NCBI RefSeq assembly: GCF_014648195.1
Contig: NZ_BMQQ01000010.1
Coordinates: 49,487-113,486 of the forward strand
Origin: Streptomyces purpureus
GTDB taxonomy: Bacteria > Actinomycetota > Actinomycetes > Streptomycetales > Streptomycetaceae
Direction of reading: 5' to 3'
DNA length: 64,000 nucleotides
Positions 35,525 through 47,221 of this stretch are shown here, piece by piece (position 1 is the first letter of the stretch; each line of letters opens with the position of its first letter). Position numbers and translations under genes: made by a program. The notes under the pieces are model-generated. The model did no database searches and was not told where the DNA came from. It worked only from the letters and a program-made list of their open reading frames with translations.

Positions 35525-38094
35525 CCGTGCTCAGAACCTCCCTGCGCAACTTCCTCGCCCACAAGGGCCGGATGGCGCTCTCCGCGGTGGCCGTGGTGCT
35601 GTCGGTGGCGTTCGTGTCGGGCACGCTCGTCTTCACCGACACCATGAACACCACCTTCGACAAGCTGTTCGCGGTGAGCGCGCCCGATGTGACCGTCAGC
35701 CCGAAGGCGGCCGGGAGCGACGACGAGACCCCGCAGACCGGCCGGCCCGAGACCCTCCCCGCCTCGCTCGTGGGCCAGGTGGAGCGGGCCGAGGGCGTCA
35801 AGGCGGCCGAGGGCGCCGTCGTCTCCATGAGCGTCACGGTCGTGAACGCCGACGGCGAGAACGTCGGCCCCACCAGCGGCGCGCCCACCATCGCCGGCAA
35901 CTGGACCCGTAACGACCTGCGGTCGATGGAGATCACCTCCGGCCACGCCCCGCGCGCCCCCACCGACGTGATGGTCGACGCCGACACCGCCGAGAAGCAC
36001 GGCCTGAAGCCCGGCGACGAGCTGCGCACCATCGCCGTCACCGGCGACTTCACGGCGAAGATCTCCGGCATCGCCTCCTTCAAGGTCACCAACCCCGGGG
36101 CGGCCGTCGTCTACTTCGACACCGCCACCGCCCAGCGTGAACTGCTCGGCAAGGAAGGGCTGTTCACCAACGTCGCGGTGGAGGCGGCGCCCGGGGTGAG
36201 CGACGAGACGCTGAAGCGGAACGTCGCCGCCGTCCTGGACGGCCCGTACAAGTTGCAGACCCAGAAGGAGGCGGCGGACGCCGGCCGGGAGGACGTCGGG
36301 TCGTTCCTGGACGTGATGAAGTACGCGATGCTCGGCTTCGCCGGGATCGCCTTCCTCGTCGGCATCTTCCTCATCGTCAACACGTTCTCGATGCTGGTGG
36401 CCCAGCGCACCCGCGAGATCGGTCTGATGCGGGCCATCGGATCGAGCCGCAAGCAGGTCAACCGCTCGGTCCTGGTCGAGGCCCTGCTGCTCGGCGTCGT
36501 CGGCTCCGTCGTCGGCGTGGCCGCCGGAGTGGGGCTCGCCGTCGGTCTGATGGAGCTCATGTCGTCCATGGGCATGGAGCTGTCCACGCAGGACCTGACG
36601 GTGAAGTGGACGACCCCGGCCGTGGGTCTGGGCCTCGGTGTCGTCGTCACCGTCCTCGCCGCGTACATCCCGGCCCGCCGGGCCGGCAAGGTCTCCCCGA
36701 TGGCGGCGCTGCGCGACGCCGGAACGCCCGCCGACGGCAAGGCCGGTCTGGTGCGGGGCGGGCTCGGCCTGGTCCTCACCGGCGGCGGGGCGGCGGCGCT
36801 GTGGGCCGCCACGCAGGCCGAGAAGGCCGGTGCGGGCTCGCTCTGGCTCGGCCTCGGCGTCGTCCTGAGCCTGATCGGTTTCATCGTCGTCGGCCCGCTG
36901 CTGGCGGGCGCGGTGGTCCGGGCCATCAGCGTGCTCGTGCTGCGGATGTTCGGGCCCGTGGGGCGGATGGCCGAGCGCAACGCGCTGCGCAACCCGCGCC
37001 GTACGGGAGCGACCGGCGCGGCCCTGATGATCGGTCTGGCGCTGGTGGCGTGTCTGTCGGTGGTCGGCTCGTCGATGGTCGCCTCGGCCACCGAGGAGCT
37101 GGACCGGTCGGTCGGCGCGGACTTCATCGTCCAGTCCTCCAACGGCCAGCCGATCATGCCGCAGGCGCAGCGGGCGGTGGAGAAGACGGCCGGACTGGAC
37201 CATGTCACCGAGTACAAGTGGCTGGACGTCACCGTCGCGGCCCCCGGCGGCAAGCCGGAGAAGGACGGTCTGACCGCCGCCGACCCGACCTATGCGCAGG
37301 ATCTGCGGCGCACGATGGTCGCCGGTGAACTGTCCGCCGCGTACGGCGAGAACGCCATGTCGGTCGGTGACGACTACGCCACCAAGCACGGGGTGAAGGT
37401 CGGTGACACGCTCACGGTCGGCTTCCCCGGCGGCCGGACGGCGAAGCTGAAGGTCGCGGCGATCACCTCCGACGAGGGGAACGTCGACAAGGGCGCGATG
37501 TACACCAGCATCACGACCGCGGCGCGGTACGTCCCCGCCGACCGCATGCCCCAGAACATGATCATGTTCGCGACGGCGCAGGACGGCAAGGAGAGCGCGA
37601 GCTACGAGGCGCTCAAGAAGTCCCTCGCCGCCTATCCGCAGTACAAGGTGCAGAACCAGGCCGACTTCAAGCAGGACCTGAAGGACCAGGTCGGCCAGCT
37701 CCTCAACATCGTCTACGGCCTGCTGGCGCTGGCGATCATCGTCGCGGTGCTCGGTGTGGTGAACACGCTGGCCCTGTCGGTGGTGGAGCGGACCCGGGAG
37801 ATCGGGCTGATGCGGGCGATCGGTCTGTCGCGGCGTCAGCTGCGCCGGATGATCCGTCTGGAGTCCGTCGTCATCGCCCTGTTCGGCGCGCTGCTCGGGC
37901 TCGGGCTCGGCATGGGCTGGGGCACCTCCGCGCAGCGGCTGCTCGCCCTGGAGGGCCTGGGTGTGCTGGAGATCCCGTGGCCGACGATCCTGACGGTCTT
38001 CGTCGGGTCGGCGTTCGTGGGGCTGTTCGCCGCGCTGGTCCCGGCGTTCCGGGCCGGCCGGATGAACGTTCTGGGCGCCATCGCCACGGAGTAG
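35521..38094 (+). CDS. FtsX/MacB-type ABC transporter permease, fused double unit
   Basis: An 857-residue permease with two FtsX-like halves. Each has an N-terminal helix, an extracellular domain and a three-helix block with the signature TREIGLMRAIG (at about residues 298-308 and 759-769). The first helix is at about 18-38, and the second half begins at about residue 485 (NALRNPRRTGATGAALMIGLAL). The partner ATPase is the overlapping upstream gene. The substrate is unknown; such systems export antimicrobial peptides or lipoproteins or act on the wall. A strong bidirectional hairpin follows. Confidence 0.94.
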   Translation: MTVLRTSLRNFLAHKGRMALSAVAVVLSVAFVSGTLVFTDTMNTTFDKLFAVSAPDVTVSPKAAGSDDETPQTGRPETLPASLVGQVERAEGVKAAEGAVVSMSVTVVNADGENVGPTSGAPTIAGNWTRNDLRSMEITSGHAPRAPTDVMVDADTAEKHGLKPGDELRTIAVTGDFTAKISGIASFKVTNPGAAVVYFDTATAQRELLGKEGLFTNVAVEAAPGVSDETLKRNVAAVLDGPYKLQTQKEAADAGREDVGSFLDVMKYAMLGFAGIAFLVGIFLIVNTFSMLVAQRTREIGLMRAIGSSRKQVNRSVLVEALLLGVVGSVVGVAAGVGLAVGLMELMSSMGMELSTQDLTVKWTTPAVGLGLGVVVTVLAAYIPARRAGKVSPMAALRDAGTPADGKAGLVRGGLGLVLTGGGAAALWAATQAEKAGAGSLWLGLGVVLSLIGFIVVGPLLAGAVVRAISVLVLRMFGPVGRMAERNALRNPRRTGATGAALMIGLALVACLSVVGSSMVASATEELDRSVGADFIVQSSNGQPIMPQAQRAVEKTAGLDHVTEYKWLDVTVAAPGGKPEKDGLTAADPTYAQDLRRTMVAGELSAAYGENAMSVGDDYATKHGVKVGDTLTVGFPGGRTAKLKVAAITSDEGNVDKGAMYTSITTAARYVPADRMPQNMIMFATAQDGKESASYEALKKSLAAYPQYKVQNQADFKQDLKDQVGQLLNIVYGLLALAIIVAVLGVVNTLALSVVERTREIGLMRAIGLSRRQLRRMIRLESVVIALFGALLGLGLGMGWGTSAQRLLALEGLGVLEIPWPTILTVFVGSAFVGLFAALVPAFRAGRMNVLGAIATE

Positions 38095-38124
38095 CGCGGA
38101 CCGGTTCCGTAGGATTGGCCGTGC

Positions 38125-38161
38125 CGGCCCCGGTGAGCATCCTCCATGCTCACCGGGGCCG
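38125..38161. terminator. Bidirectional terminator between ABC permease and DUF2079 genes
   Basis: A perfect 16-bp stem CGGCCCCGGTGAGCAT (38125-38140)/ATGCTCACCGGGGCCG (38146-38161) closes on a 5-base loop CCTCC, between convergent stop codons. Confidence 0.85.
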
Positions 38162-38175
38162 TTGCCGTGCCCGGG

Positions 38176-39642
38176 TCACCGGCGCCGTAGCACCACGTAG
38201 CCGCCGGCCTCGCCCTCCAGGGCCCAGCGGGCCTCCGGGTGCAGCCGCTTGGCGTACGCCACCGGGTCGTCGAGGTCTTCGTTGCCCAGCGCGATGAACT
38301 GCGGGGTGATGCCGCGGGTGTCGCCGATCCAGAAGACCCGGCAGCGTGCGGTCAGCCGGGCGATCGGGCCGACGTTCGCCTCCACGGTGGCGCCGTCGGG
38401 GATCGTGTCGAGCAGCTCCTTCGCCGCCGCGACCCGGGCGGGCGGCCGGTAGGCCTCCGGTTTCGTGAGCATCGACAGCGGCAGCGAGGTCGTCAGGGCG
38501 AGCGCGGCCGCCACCGCGCAGGCCGGCAGGTGCGTCGCGTACGTCCGTAGCCAGGGGCGCGGGCTGCGGCGCGAGATGTCCACGGCGTCGGCGAGGGCGA
38601 GCAGCAGGACGGGCATGAGGACGGCGTTGTAGTGCCAGTCCGTGGACCAGTAGTGGTCGTCGGCGGAGAGGAACCGCCATCCCAGTGTGGGCAGGGCGGC
38701 CAGCAGCAGCGGGGAGCGCACGGCGAGCAGGCCGGTGGTGGGCAGCAGCAGCCACAGCAGCGTCCTGGTCTTGGTCTCCAGGCCGGTGGTGAGGGGGTTG
38801 CCCGCGCCGTCGAGCTTGCTCCAGTAGTCGTACGCCTCGGTGGTGTTGAACGCCGGGATCAGCACGGTCAGCGTGAGCAGGGTCGCCAGGATCCCGAAGG
38901 CGGCGGTCCCGATCGCGTACGGCAGCACCTGGGGCCTGGACCGGCGGGCCCGCCAGGCCACGACCAGCGCGAGCGCGGCGACGGTGGTGCCGAGGTCTTC
39001 CTTGACCAGGACCAGCGGCAGCGCCCACAGCAGGGCGGCCCGCCACCGGCCGCGCAGGACGGCCTCCAGGGAGAAAGCGATCAGCGGGACGGCGAAGGCG
39101 ATCTCGTGGAAGTCGAAGTCGACGGCCCGCTGGACGCCCCAGGACAGCCCGTACGCCACTCCGAGGGCGAGGCCGCCGCCCCGGCCGAGGAGCCGGGTGG
39201 CCGCCCTGGTGACGGGGACGACCGACAGCGCGAACAGGGCGGCCTGGGCGACGAGGAGGGTGACGGGGGTGGGGAAGAGCCGGTAGGCGGGGGCGAGCAG
39301 CGCGGTCACCGGGCTGAAGTGGTCGCCGAGGATGTGGGTGCCGGGCCCTTTGAGGTCGGCGACGGGAGCCTGGAGGTGGGCGTAGCCGCGGACGGCCTGC
39401 TCGAAGATGCCCAGGTCCCAGGAGCGGGTGGCCAGGGCGTGGTGGCGCAGCACGGACAGGGTCGCGTAGGCGGCGAACAGCAGGGCGGCGAGGGCGTACG
39501 GGCAGGGGTCGCGCCGACGCCGCGCGGGCGGCGCCGAAGGGGGTGCCGGGGCGGGCCCCGGCCCGGGTATCGCGCCGTCGCCGTCCGCGTCCTCGCCGGC
39601 GGCCGGCCCGGTCGCGGGCGGGTCGAGCAGGGCTCCTCGCAT
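38176..39642 (-). CDS. DUF2079 family polytopic membrane protein
   Basis: A 488-residue membrane protein. After a Pro/Ala-rich N-terminus (about 1-45) it has about ten hydrophobic segments. The early loop ATRSWDLGIFEQAVRGYAHLQAP and the later GDHFSPVTALLAPAYRLFPTP are typical of DUF2079, a GT-C-like family. ATG 39642 has GAAGGA upstream; GTG 39657 is possible. Third gene of an operon with a SigE-type sigma factor and a small membrane protein. DUF2079 function is not established; a glycosyltransferase-like role at the membrane is inferred from the fold. Confidence 0.88.
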   Translation of the reverse strand: MRGALLDPPATGPAAGEDADGDGAIPGPGPAPAPPSAPPARRRRDPCPYALAALLFAAYATLSVLRHHALATRSWDLGIFEQAVRGYAHLQAPVADLKGPGTHILGDHFSPVTALLAPAYRLFPTPVTLLVAQAALFALSVVPVTRAATRLLGRGGGLALGVAYGLSWGVQRAVDFDFHEIAFAVPLIAFSLEAVLRGRWRAALLWALPLVLVKEDLGTTVAALALVVAWRARRSRPQVLPYAIGTAAFGILATLLTLTVLIPAFNTTEAYDYWSKLDGAGNPLTTGLETKTRTLLWLLLPTTGLLAVRSPLLLAALPTLGWRFLSADDHYWSTDWHYNAVLMPVLLLALADAVDISRRSPRPWLRTYATHLPACAVAAALALTTSLPLSMLTKPEAYRPPARVAAAKELLDTIPDGATVEANVGPIARLTARCRVFWIGDTRGITPQFIALGNEDLDDPVAYAKRLHPEARWALEGEAGGYVVLRRR

Positions 39643-39658
39643 GCCGGTGTCCTTCACG

Positions 39659-40129
39659 TCAGGGTCGCTCGGGCGGCGTGCCGGACGGGCTGCCGGTGGT
39701 GGGGGCCTGTGTGGTGGGCGTGACGCTCGCGGCGTCGCCGCCGGGGCTCGTCGGCGGTGGCGAGGACTCGGGCGGGGACGCGGTCGCCGACCCGGCCGGC
39801 GGCGTCGTCGGCGACGCCGTCGGAGGCACCGACGCGGACGGCTCGCCCGGCTCCGACGGGGACGGCGAGGGCGAGGGCGTGTCGGTGACGGACGCGGGCG
39901 GCACGGGGCCGTGCGTCTCCCGCAGCGAGACGGCCGCGCCCGTGCCCGCCAGGACGCACACCACGCACGCGGCGGCGGCCGCGACCCGGCGAGCCCGGCG
40001 CCGCATCCCGCGCACGGTGACCTGCGCGGCCGGCGCGGGCACGATGCGCCGCCCGCCGGCCGCGGCGGCCCGCTTGAGGGCGCGGGCCAGCGGATCGTCC
40101 CCGGCGGGACGGAGCTCGGGCTCAGACAC
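39659..40129 (-). CDS. Membrane protein linked to SigE-family sigma factor (anti-sigma-like)
   Basis: A 156-residue protein: a short cytoplasmic N-terminus (about 1-45, RPAGDDPLARALKRAA ... VRGMRRRARR), one membrane helix (about 48-66) and a long Pro/Ser/Thr external tail. GTG 40129 overlaps the end of the sigma factor gene by eight bases. Position and topology fit an anti-sigma or sigma-associated membrane protein, but no zinc-binding HxxxCxxC motif is present, so this remains inference. Confidence 0.7.
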   Translation of the reverse strand: MSEPELRPAGDDPLARALKRAAAAGGRRIVPAPAAQVTVRGMRRRARRVAAAAACVVCVLAGTGAAVSLRETHGPVPPASVTDTPSPSPSPSEPGEPSASVPPTASPTTPPAGSATASPPESSPPPTSPGGDAASVTPTTQAPTTGSPSGTPPERP

Positions 40130-40616
40130 GGTGGTCCTCCTCGGGGGTCAGCTGAGGTGCGAGGGCGGCGCGGGCCCGGAAGAGATGAGTCTTGACCGTG
40201 CCCGCCGAGACTCCGGTCTCGGCCGCTATCTGCTCGACGGTCAGGTCGCACACGTAGTGCAGGACGGCGACCCGCCGCTGCCGTTCGGGCAGCGTGCGCA
40301 GCGCGGAGACCAGCGCGACCGTGTCCGGGTCGGGCGGGGGCGCCGCGGCGTCCTGGGCGGCCCCGTGCCGCCGCCAGGCCTCCACGGCCCGGCCCCGGCG
40401 CCGCCAGCGGCTGACCGCGAGCCGCCAGGCCACGGTCCGGATCCACGCCTCGGGCCCGGCGGCCCGGGACAGCTTGGCGCGCCGCCCCCAGGCCCGTACG
40501 AACGCCTCCTGGACGACGTCCTGCGCCTCGTGGAGGTCGCCCGTCATCAGATAGACCTGTCCCACCAGCTGAGTGACGGAGTGAGCGTAGAACTCCTCGA
40601 ACTCCTCGACGGTCAA
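40122..40616 (-). CDS. SigE-family (ECF-like) RNA polymerase sigma factor
   Basis: A 164-residue sigma-70-family protein with region 2 (FEEFYAHSVTQLVGQVYLMTGDLHEAQDVVQEAFVRAWGRR) and region 4 (LPERQRRVAVLHYVCDLTVEQIAAETGVSAGTVKTHLFRAR). It appears to start at TTG 40616 because AGGAG lies six bases upstream and no ATG/GTG fits; the first internal Met is inside region 2. The next gene overlaps it by eight bases. The size and the opening 'FEEFYAHS' match the actinobacterial SigE-like subfamily. Confidence 0.9.
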   Translation of the reverse strand: MTVEEFEEFYAHSVTQLVGQVYLMTGDLHEAQDVVQEAFVRAWGRRAKLSRAAGPEAWIRTVAWRLAVSRWRRRGRAVEAWRRHGAAQDAAAPPPDPDTVALVSALRTLPERQRRVAVLHYVCDLTVEQIAAETGVSAGTVKTHLFRARAALAPQLTPEEDHRV

Positions 40617-40803
40617 TGCGGTCTCCTGGTGGTGGGACAGGTCTCATGGTCTGTACGCCTGGGCGGGGCGATTCGGTTGACACGGTGGCGCGTGAGGTCT
40701 GGGCGTAGTCTGGGAACCCCCGGCCCGTACGACGTGTCGGGCGGTTCGCGTTGCCCAGCGCTGACCGAGATGCCCAGTTCGGCCACCCGCGGATGGAACA
40801 CCC

Positions 40804-44358
<3,555 letters not shown>

Positions 44359-44679
44359 GCGAGCGGGGCATCCACCTGACTGAATGGGGGCTGCCGTGCA
44401 GCGTCTGGGTCTGGCGCTCCCGCGCCCCAGCCAGACACCGCCGCCACACATTTCAAGTTCGAAACTCGCCGGACTCGGCATCGACCCCGCCGAGATCGGC
44501 GAACCCACCTTCGGCACCGCCCGCCGCCACACTCTGCCCTGTGGTGGCTGGTTCGAGACCCAGGCCATGCACCGCGCCCGGCCCCGCCTCTGGGCCGTCG
44601 TCCTGGTCGTACCGCCCCCCGCGCCTCCTCTGACGCGCGCGCTCCCTTGGCTCGGCTGTTCCCGGGAGCCGGGACGGGG
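44359..44679. other. Intergenic region after mfd, no gene supported
   Basis: This 321-bp stretch lies between the convergent mfd and phosphatase genes. Short open frames exist on both strands but none has a ribosome site plus recognisable sequence. A weak hairpin (CGGCT/AGCCG around a TCCCGGGA core, near 44653-44671) could end the phosphatase transcript. It marks the left edge of an accessory block. Confidence 0.5.
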
Positions 44680-45114
44680 TCAGGGCTTGAAGTGGCGGAC
44701 GTACCGCCTCTGCCAGGGCGTCTCGACCGACTTCACGTCGTAGTTGTCGCGGACGTACTGCACCGCCCCGGTGGGCGGGACCCCGTCGATGACGGCGAGG
44801 CAGGCGAGCGCGGTGCCGGTACGGCCGCGGCCGCCGAAGCAGGCGACCTCGACGCGTTCGGTGGCCGCCCGGTCCCATGCCTCGCCGAGGACCGCGCGGG
44901 CCGTGGTCCGGTTGGTCGGGACCCAGAAGTCCGGCCAGTGGATCCAGACCGCCTCCCAGTCGACCTGCGGCGGCCGCTTGCCGAGCAGGTAGACCGCGTA
45001 GTCCGGGTGCGGGCCGGGTGGCAGGGGCTCGCGCAGACCACGGCCGCGGATGAGTCTGCCGGAGGGCAGCGGAAGGATCCCTGGGGTCGTCGGGTCCCAG
45101 GTGTCGCTCGTCAT
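44680..45114 (-). CDS. Dual-specificity/tyrosine-type protein phosphatase
   Basis: A 144-residue protein with the Cys-based phosphatase signature CFGGRGRTG (catalytic Cys92, Arg98; C-x5-R). A preceding WPD-type acid is in HWPDFWVP (Asp62). This fits a small cysteine-dependent phosphatase that removes phosphate from Tyr or Ser/Thr. ATG 45114 lies inside the ATGA shared with the TetR gene stop, so it is translationally coupled to it. The substrate is unknown. Confidence 0.88.
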   Translation of the reverse strand: MTSDTWDPTTPGILPLPSGRLIRGRGLREPLPPGPHPDYAVYLLGKRPPQVDWEAVWIHWPDFWVPTNRTTARAVLGEAWDRAATERVEVACFGGRGRTGTALACLAVIDGVPPTGAVQYVRDNYDVKSVETPWQRRYVRHFKP

Positions 45115-45728
45115 CGTGGGCCTCCGGGATCGCGGGGGTGCCGTTCGTCGTCCGTACTGAACAACAACCCCGCCAGCGCCCGGAATACTTCCGCCGGGTC
45201 CTGGCCGCCGACCGGCCCTGCCAGGTTGTGGCTGAGCAGCAGCGTCGCGAAGCCGTGCGCCAGGGACCAGGCGGCGACCCCCGCGAGCCGGGCGTCGGGC
45301 CCGCGGCCCTCGGCGGGCAGGCCGGCGATCTGGCCGCGGAGCCCTTCCGCGGCGCGGGCCCGGGCGGCCGTGAGCTCCGGGTCGTCCGGCCGGTACAGAT
45401 CGGGCTGGAACATCACCTGGAAATGGGCCGGATGCTCGACGGCGAAGCGTACGTACCGCACGCCCGCGTCCTTGAGGTCGTCCGCGTCGGCGAGGGTCCG
45501 GGCGAGCAGGTCGTAGCCCTCGGCGGCGACGGCCGTCAGCAGGCCGGCGCGGTCCTTGAAGTGGTGGGCGGGGGCGGCGTGCGAGACGCCCGCGCGGCGG
45601 GCGAGGTCGCGCAGGCTCAGGGCGGAGGGGCCGTCGGCGCGGATGACGTCGAGCGCGGCGGTGAGTACGGCCCGCCGCAGGTCGCCGTGGTGGTACGTAC
45701 GCCGGTCCGTCTGTTGCTCCTCAGCCAT
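45111..45728 (-). CDS. TetR family transcriptional regulator
   Basis: A 205-residue repressor. The HTH is DLRRAVLTAALDVIRADGPSALSLRDLARRAGVSHAAPAHHFKDR; the C-terminal part resembles the WHG-type ligand domain (YVRFAVEHPAHFQVMF). It is followed, with four-base overlap, by the phosphatase gene and is divergent from an SCO6745-family gene. Two matching dyads lie in the 120-bp divergent gap (45759-45810), so it very likely controls both directions. Confidence 0.93.
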   Translation of the reverse strand: MAEEQQTDRRTYHHGDLRRAVLTAALDVIRADGPSALSLRDLARRAGVSHAAPAHHFKDRAGLLTAVAAEGYDLLARTLADADDLKDAGVRYVRFAVEHPAHFQVMFQPDLYRPDDPELTAARARAAEGLRGQIAGLPAEGRGPDARLAGVAAWSLAHGFATLLLSHNLAGPVGGQDPAEVFRALAGLLFSTDDERHPRDPGGPR

Positions 45729-45758
45729 GGCCTCACCCTACGACCTCCCAGGACGGAA

Positions 45759-45775
45759 TCTAGTCATTGACAAGT
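45759..45775. promoter_or_regulatory. Imperfect operator dyad (site 1) of TetR divergent gap
   Basis: CTAGTCATTGACAAG (45760-45774), centred at 45767, matches the perfect site 34 bp away with one broken pair. It lies just upstream of the TetR start. Confidence 0.6.
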
Positions 45776-45791
45776 TAGGGGGACGGGCGCA

Positions 45792-45810
45792 ATCTTGTCA
45801 GTGACAAGAT
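45792..45810. promoter_or_regulatory. 19-bp perfect palindrome (site 2), TetR operator candidate
   Basis: ATCTTGTCAGTGACAAGAT is a perfect dyad around a central G at 45801. It lies 39-57 bp upstream of the SCO6745-family start. TTGTCAnTGACAA cores are typical of TetR sites next to such gene pairs. Confidence 0.85.
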
Positions 45811-45848
45811 GCTTGTCCGGGGAAGACCGGGAAGACGGAGGTACGGCC

Positions 45849-46718
45849 GTGAGCAGCACGGATCCGGGGCGTGTACGGCAGCTGTGGCATCTGCTGGAGC
45901 CCCTGCACGCCGTTGTCTACTACGCACCACAGGCCTTCGAGGAGGCCGCCGCGCTCGGCTACGCCACCGACGAACGCTGGCCCAGCTACTTCGCCTGGCG
46001 GGCCGCCCCGCTGGGCGAGGCCGGCGCCGGTCGGGTCGCCGCCGCCTTCTACAGCTTCCGGCCGGGCATGGTCGCCAGGTACGTGCCCCACGCCTGGCGG
46101 ATCGCGGCCCCCGGCGACGTGCTCGCCGCCCGCTCGCGGGCCGTAAACCGTATCTACCGGGAGCTGCTGGGGGACGCCGTCGACGGTCCCGAGCTCGCCG
46201 AGGCCGCCGCGCTGGCCCGCCGCGCAGCCGAGGCCGCGGTCACCGCCGGGCGCCCGCTGGCCGCCGCCAACGCCGAGCTCGCCTGGCCGGAGCCCGCGCA
46301 CCTCGTCCTCTGGCAGGCCGCCACGATCCTGCGCGAACACCGCGGCGACGGCCATCTGGCCGCGCTGCTGCTCGCCGGGCTCGACCCGGTCGAGGCGCTG
46401 GTCTCCTTCGCGGCCGCCGGCGCGGCGCCGCGCGAGGTCTTCGCGAGCCGCGGCTGGAGCGAGGAGGAGTGGGCGGCGGCGCACGACCGGCTCGTCGCGC
46501 GCGGACTCCTGGCGCCCGGCGGCACAGCGACCGAGACCGGCCGGGCCCTGCGCGCCGAGGTCGAACTGCGTACGGACGAACTGGCCGCGGGCCCCTGGGA
46601 CGCCCTGGGCCCCGAGCGCACCGCCCGCCTCGCGGACCTGCTCGGCGACCCCTGGCTCGCGGTGATCGGCTCGGGCCTGCTGCCGGCCGTGAACACCCTC
46701 GGTATCGGCAAGATCTGA
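45849..46718 (+). CDS. SCO6745 family protein
   Basis: A 289-residue, largely helical protein that fits the SCO6745 family of actinobacteria. It opens with RVRQLWHLLEPLHAVVYYAPQAFEEAAALGY and contains YFAWRAAPLG and AAFYSFRPGMVARYVPHAW. The C-terminal third includes a winged-helix-like segment (RGWSEEEWAAAHDRLVARGLL). GTG 45849 follows GGAGG at seven bases. It is divergent from a TetR gene with a shared operator. The biochemical role of the family is unknown; the repressor pairing suggests a ligand- or stress-induced protein. Confidence 0.88.
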   Translation: MSSTDPGRVRQLWHLLEPLHAVVYYAPQAFEEAAALGYATDERWPSYFAWRAAPLGEAGAGRVAAAFYSFRPGMVARYVPHAWRIAAPGDVLAARSRAVNRIYRELLGDAVDGPELAEAAALARRAAEAAVTAGRPLAAANAELAWPEPAHLVLWQAATILREHRGDGHLAALLLAGLDPVEALVSFAAAGAAPREVFASRGWSEEEWAAAHDRLVARGLLAPGGTATETGRALRAEVELRTDELAAGPWDALGPERTARLADLLGDPWLAVIGSGLLPAVNTLGIGKI

Positions 46719-46860
46719 GGGGGCGGCCTGGGGGCCTTCGCGCCTGACGTGGCGCAGTACCGCGTCGGCGGCCAAGGATCCGGACACGCGGTAGGTGGCC
46801 TCCGGGAGCCCGGAGCGGTGCCGTACCGCCCGCGTCGCCGCCCGGGCCCGGACGCGGCGC

Positions 46861-46893
46861 CGTCCGCGGAGGCGGGAACGCGCTCCGCGGACG
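46861..46893. terminator. Hairpin between SCO6745-family gene and MT0933-like gene
   Basis: CGTCCGCGGAG (46861-46871) pairs perfectly with CTCCGCGGACG (46883-46893) between convergent genes. Confidence 0.7.
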
Positions 46894-46911
46894 GGGTGGG
46901 AGGGGGAGCCG

Positions 46912-47103
46912 TCAGGTCGGGGGCTGGTCCCGCCGGTCACGCATGCCGAGGCGGTCCTCCACCTGCTGCTGACCCTGATCGACCTTGTCCTCGTACTTGC
47001 CGCCGGTCCTCTCGTTGATCTTCCGTTCCGCGGCGTCGGACGCCTGACCGGCCTTGTCCTGGTGCTGGCCCAGCATGTCCTTGAGCTTGTCCATGATCCC
47101 CAT
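46912..47103 (-). CDS. MT0933/Rv0909-like antitoxin-family small protein
   Basis: A 63-residue charged protein (MGIMDKLKDMLGQHQDKAGQ ... NERTGGKYEDKVDQGQQQVEDRLG). It matches the pattern of the Rv0909/MT0933 antitoxin family (M-G-hydrophobic-x-DK-x-KD-x-LG and TGGKY). ATG 47103 follows AAGGAG. In Mycobacterium the partner is an SRPBCC-type toxin; no such gene is adjacent here, so it is an orphan or a stress protein with a CsbD-like role. The open frame continues upstream but has no ribosome site. Confidence 0.75.
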   Translation of the reverse strand: MGIMDKLKDMLGQHQDKAGQASDAAERKINERTGGKYEDKVDQGQQQVEDRLGMRDRRDQPPT

Positions 47104-47221
47104 GTGTGGCTCCTTAGGAAGGGGACATACAGCGCTTTCGACGCTACGCGCCTCGCTTCGAATGTGCGCGCCGAAGCCCCAGGTGGTCTGGACCACAGGG
47201 GTGCCTGGCTAGGATCCCCGC

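Noticed and set aside
44384..44743. A 119-codon plus-strand frame after mfd
   Set aside because: No ribosome site, no recognised motif, and it runs into the phosphatase gene on the other strand.
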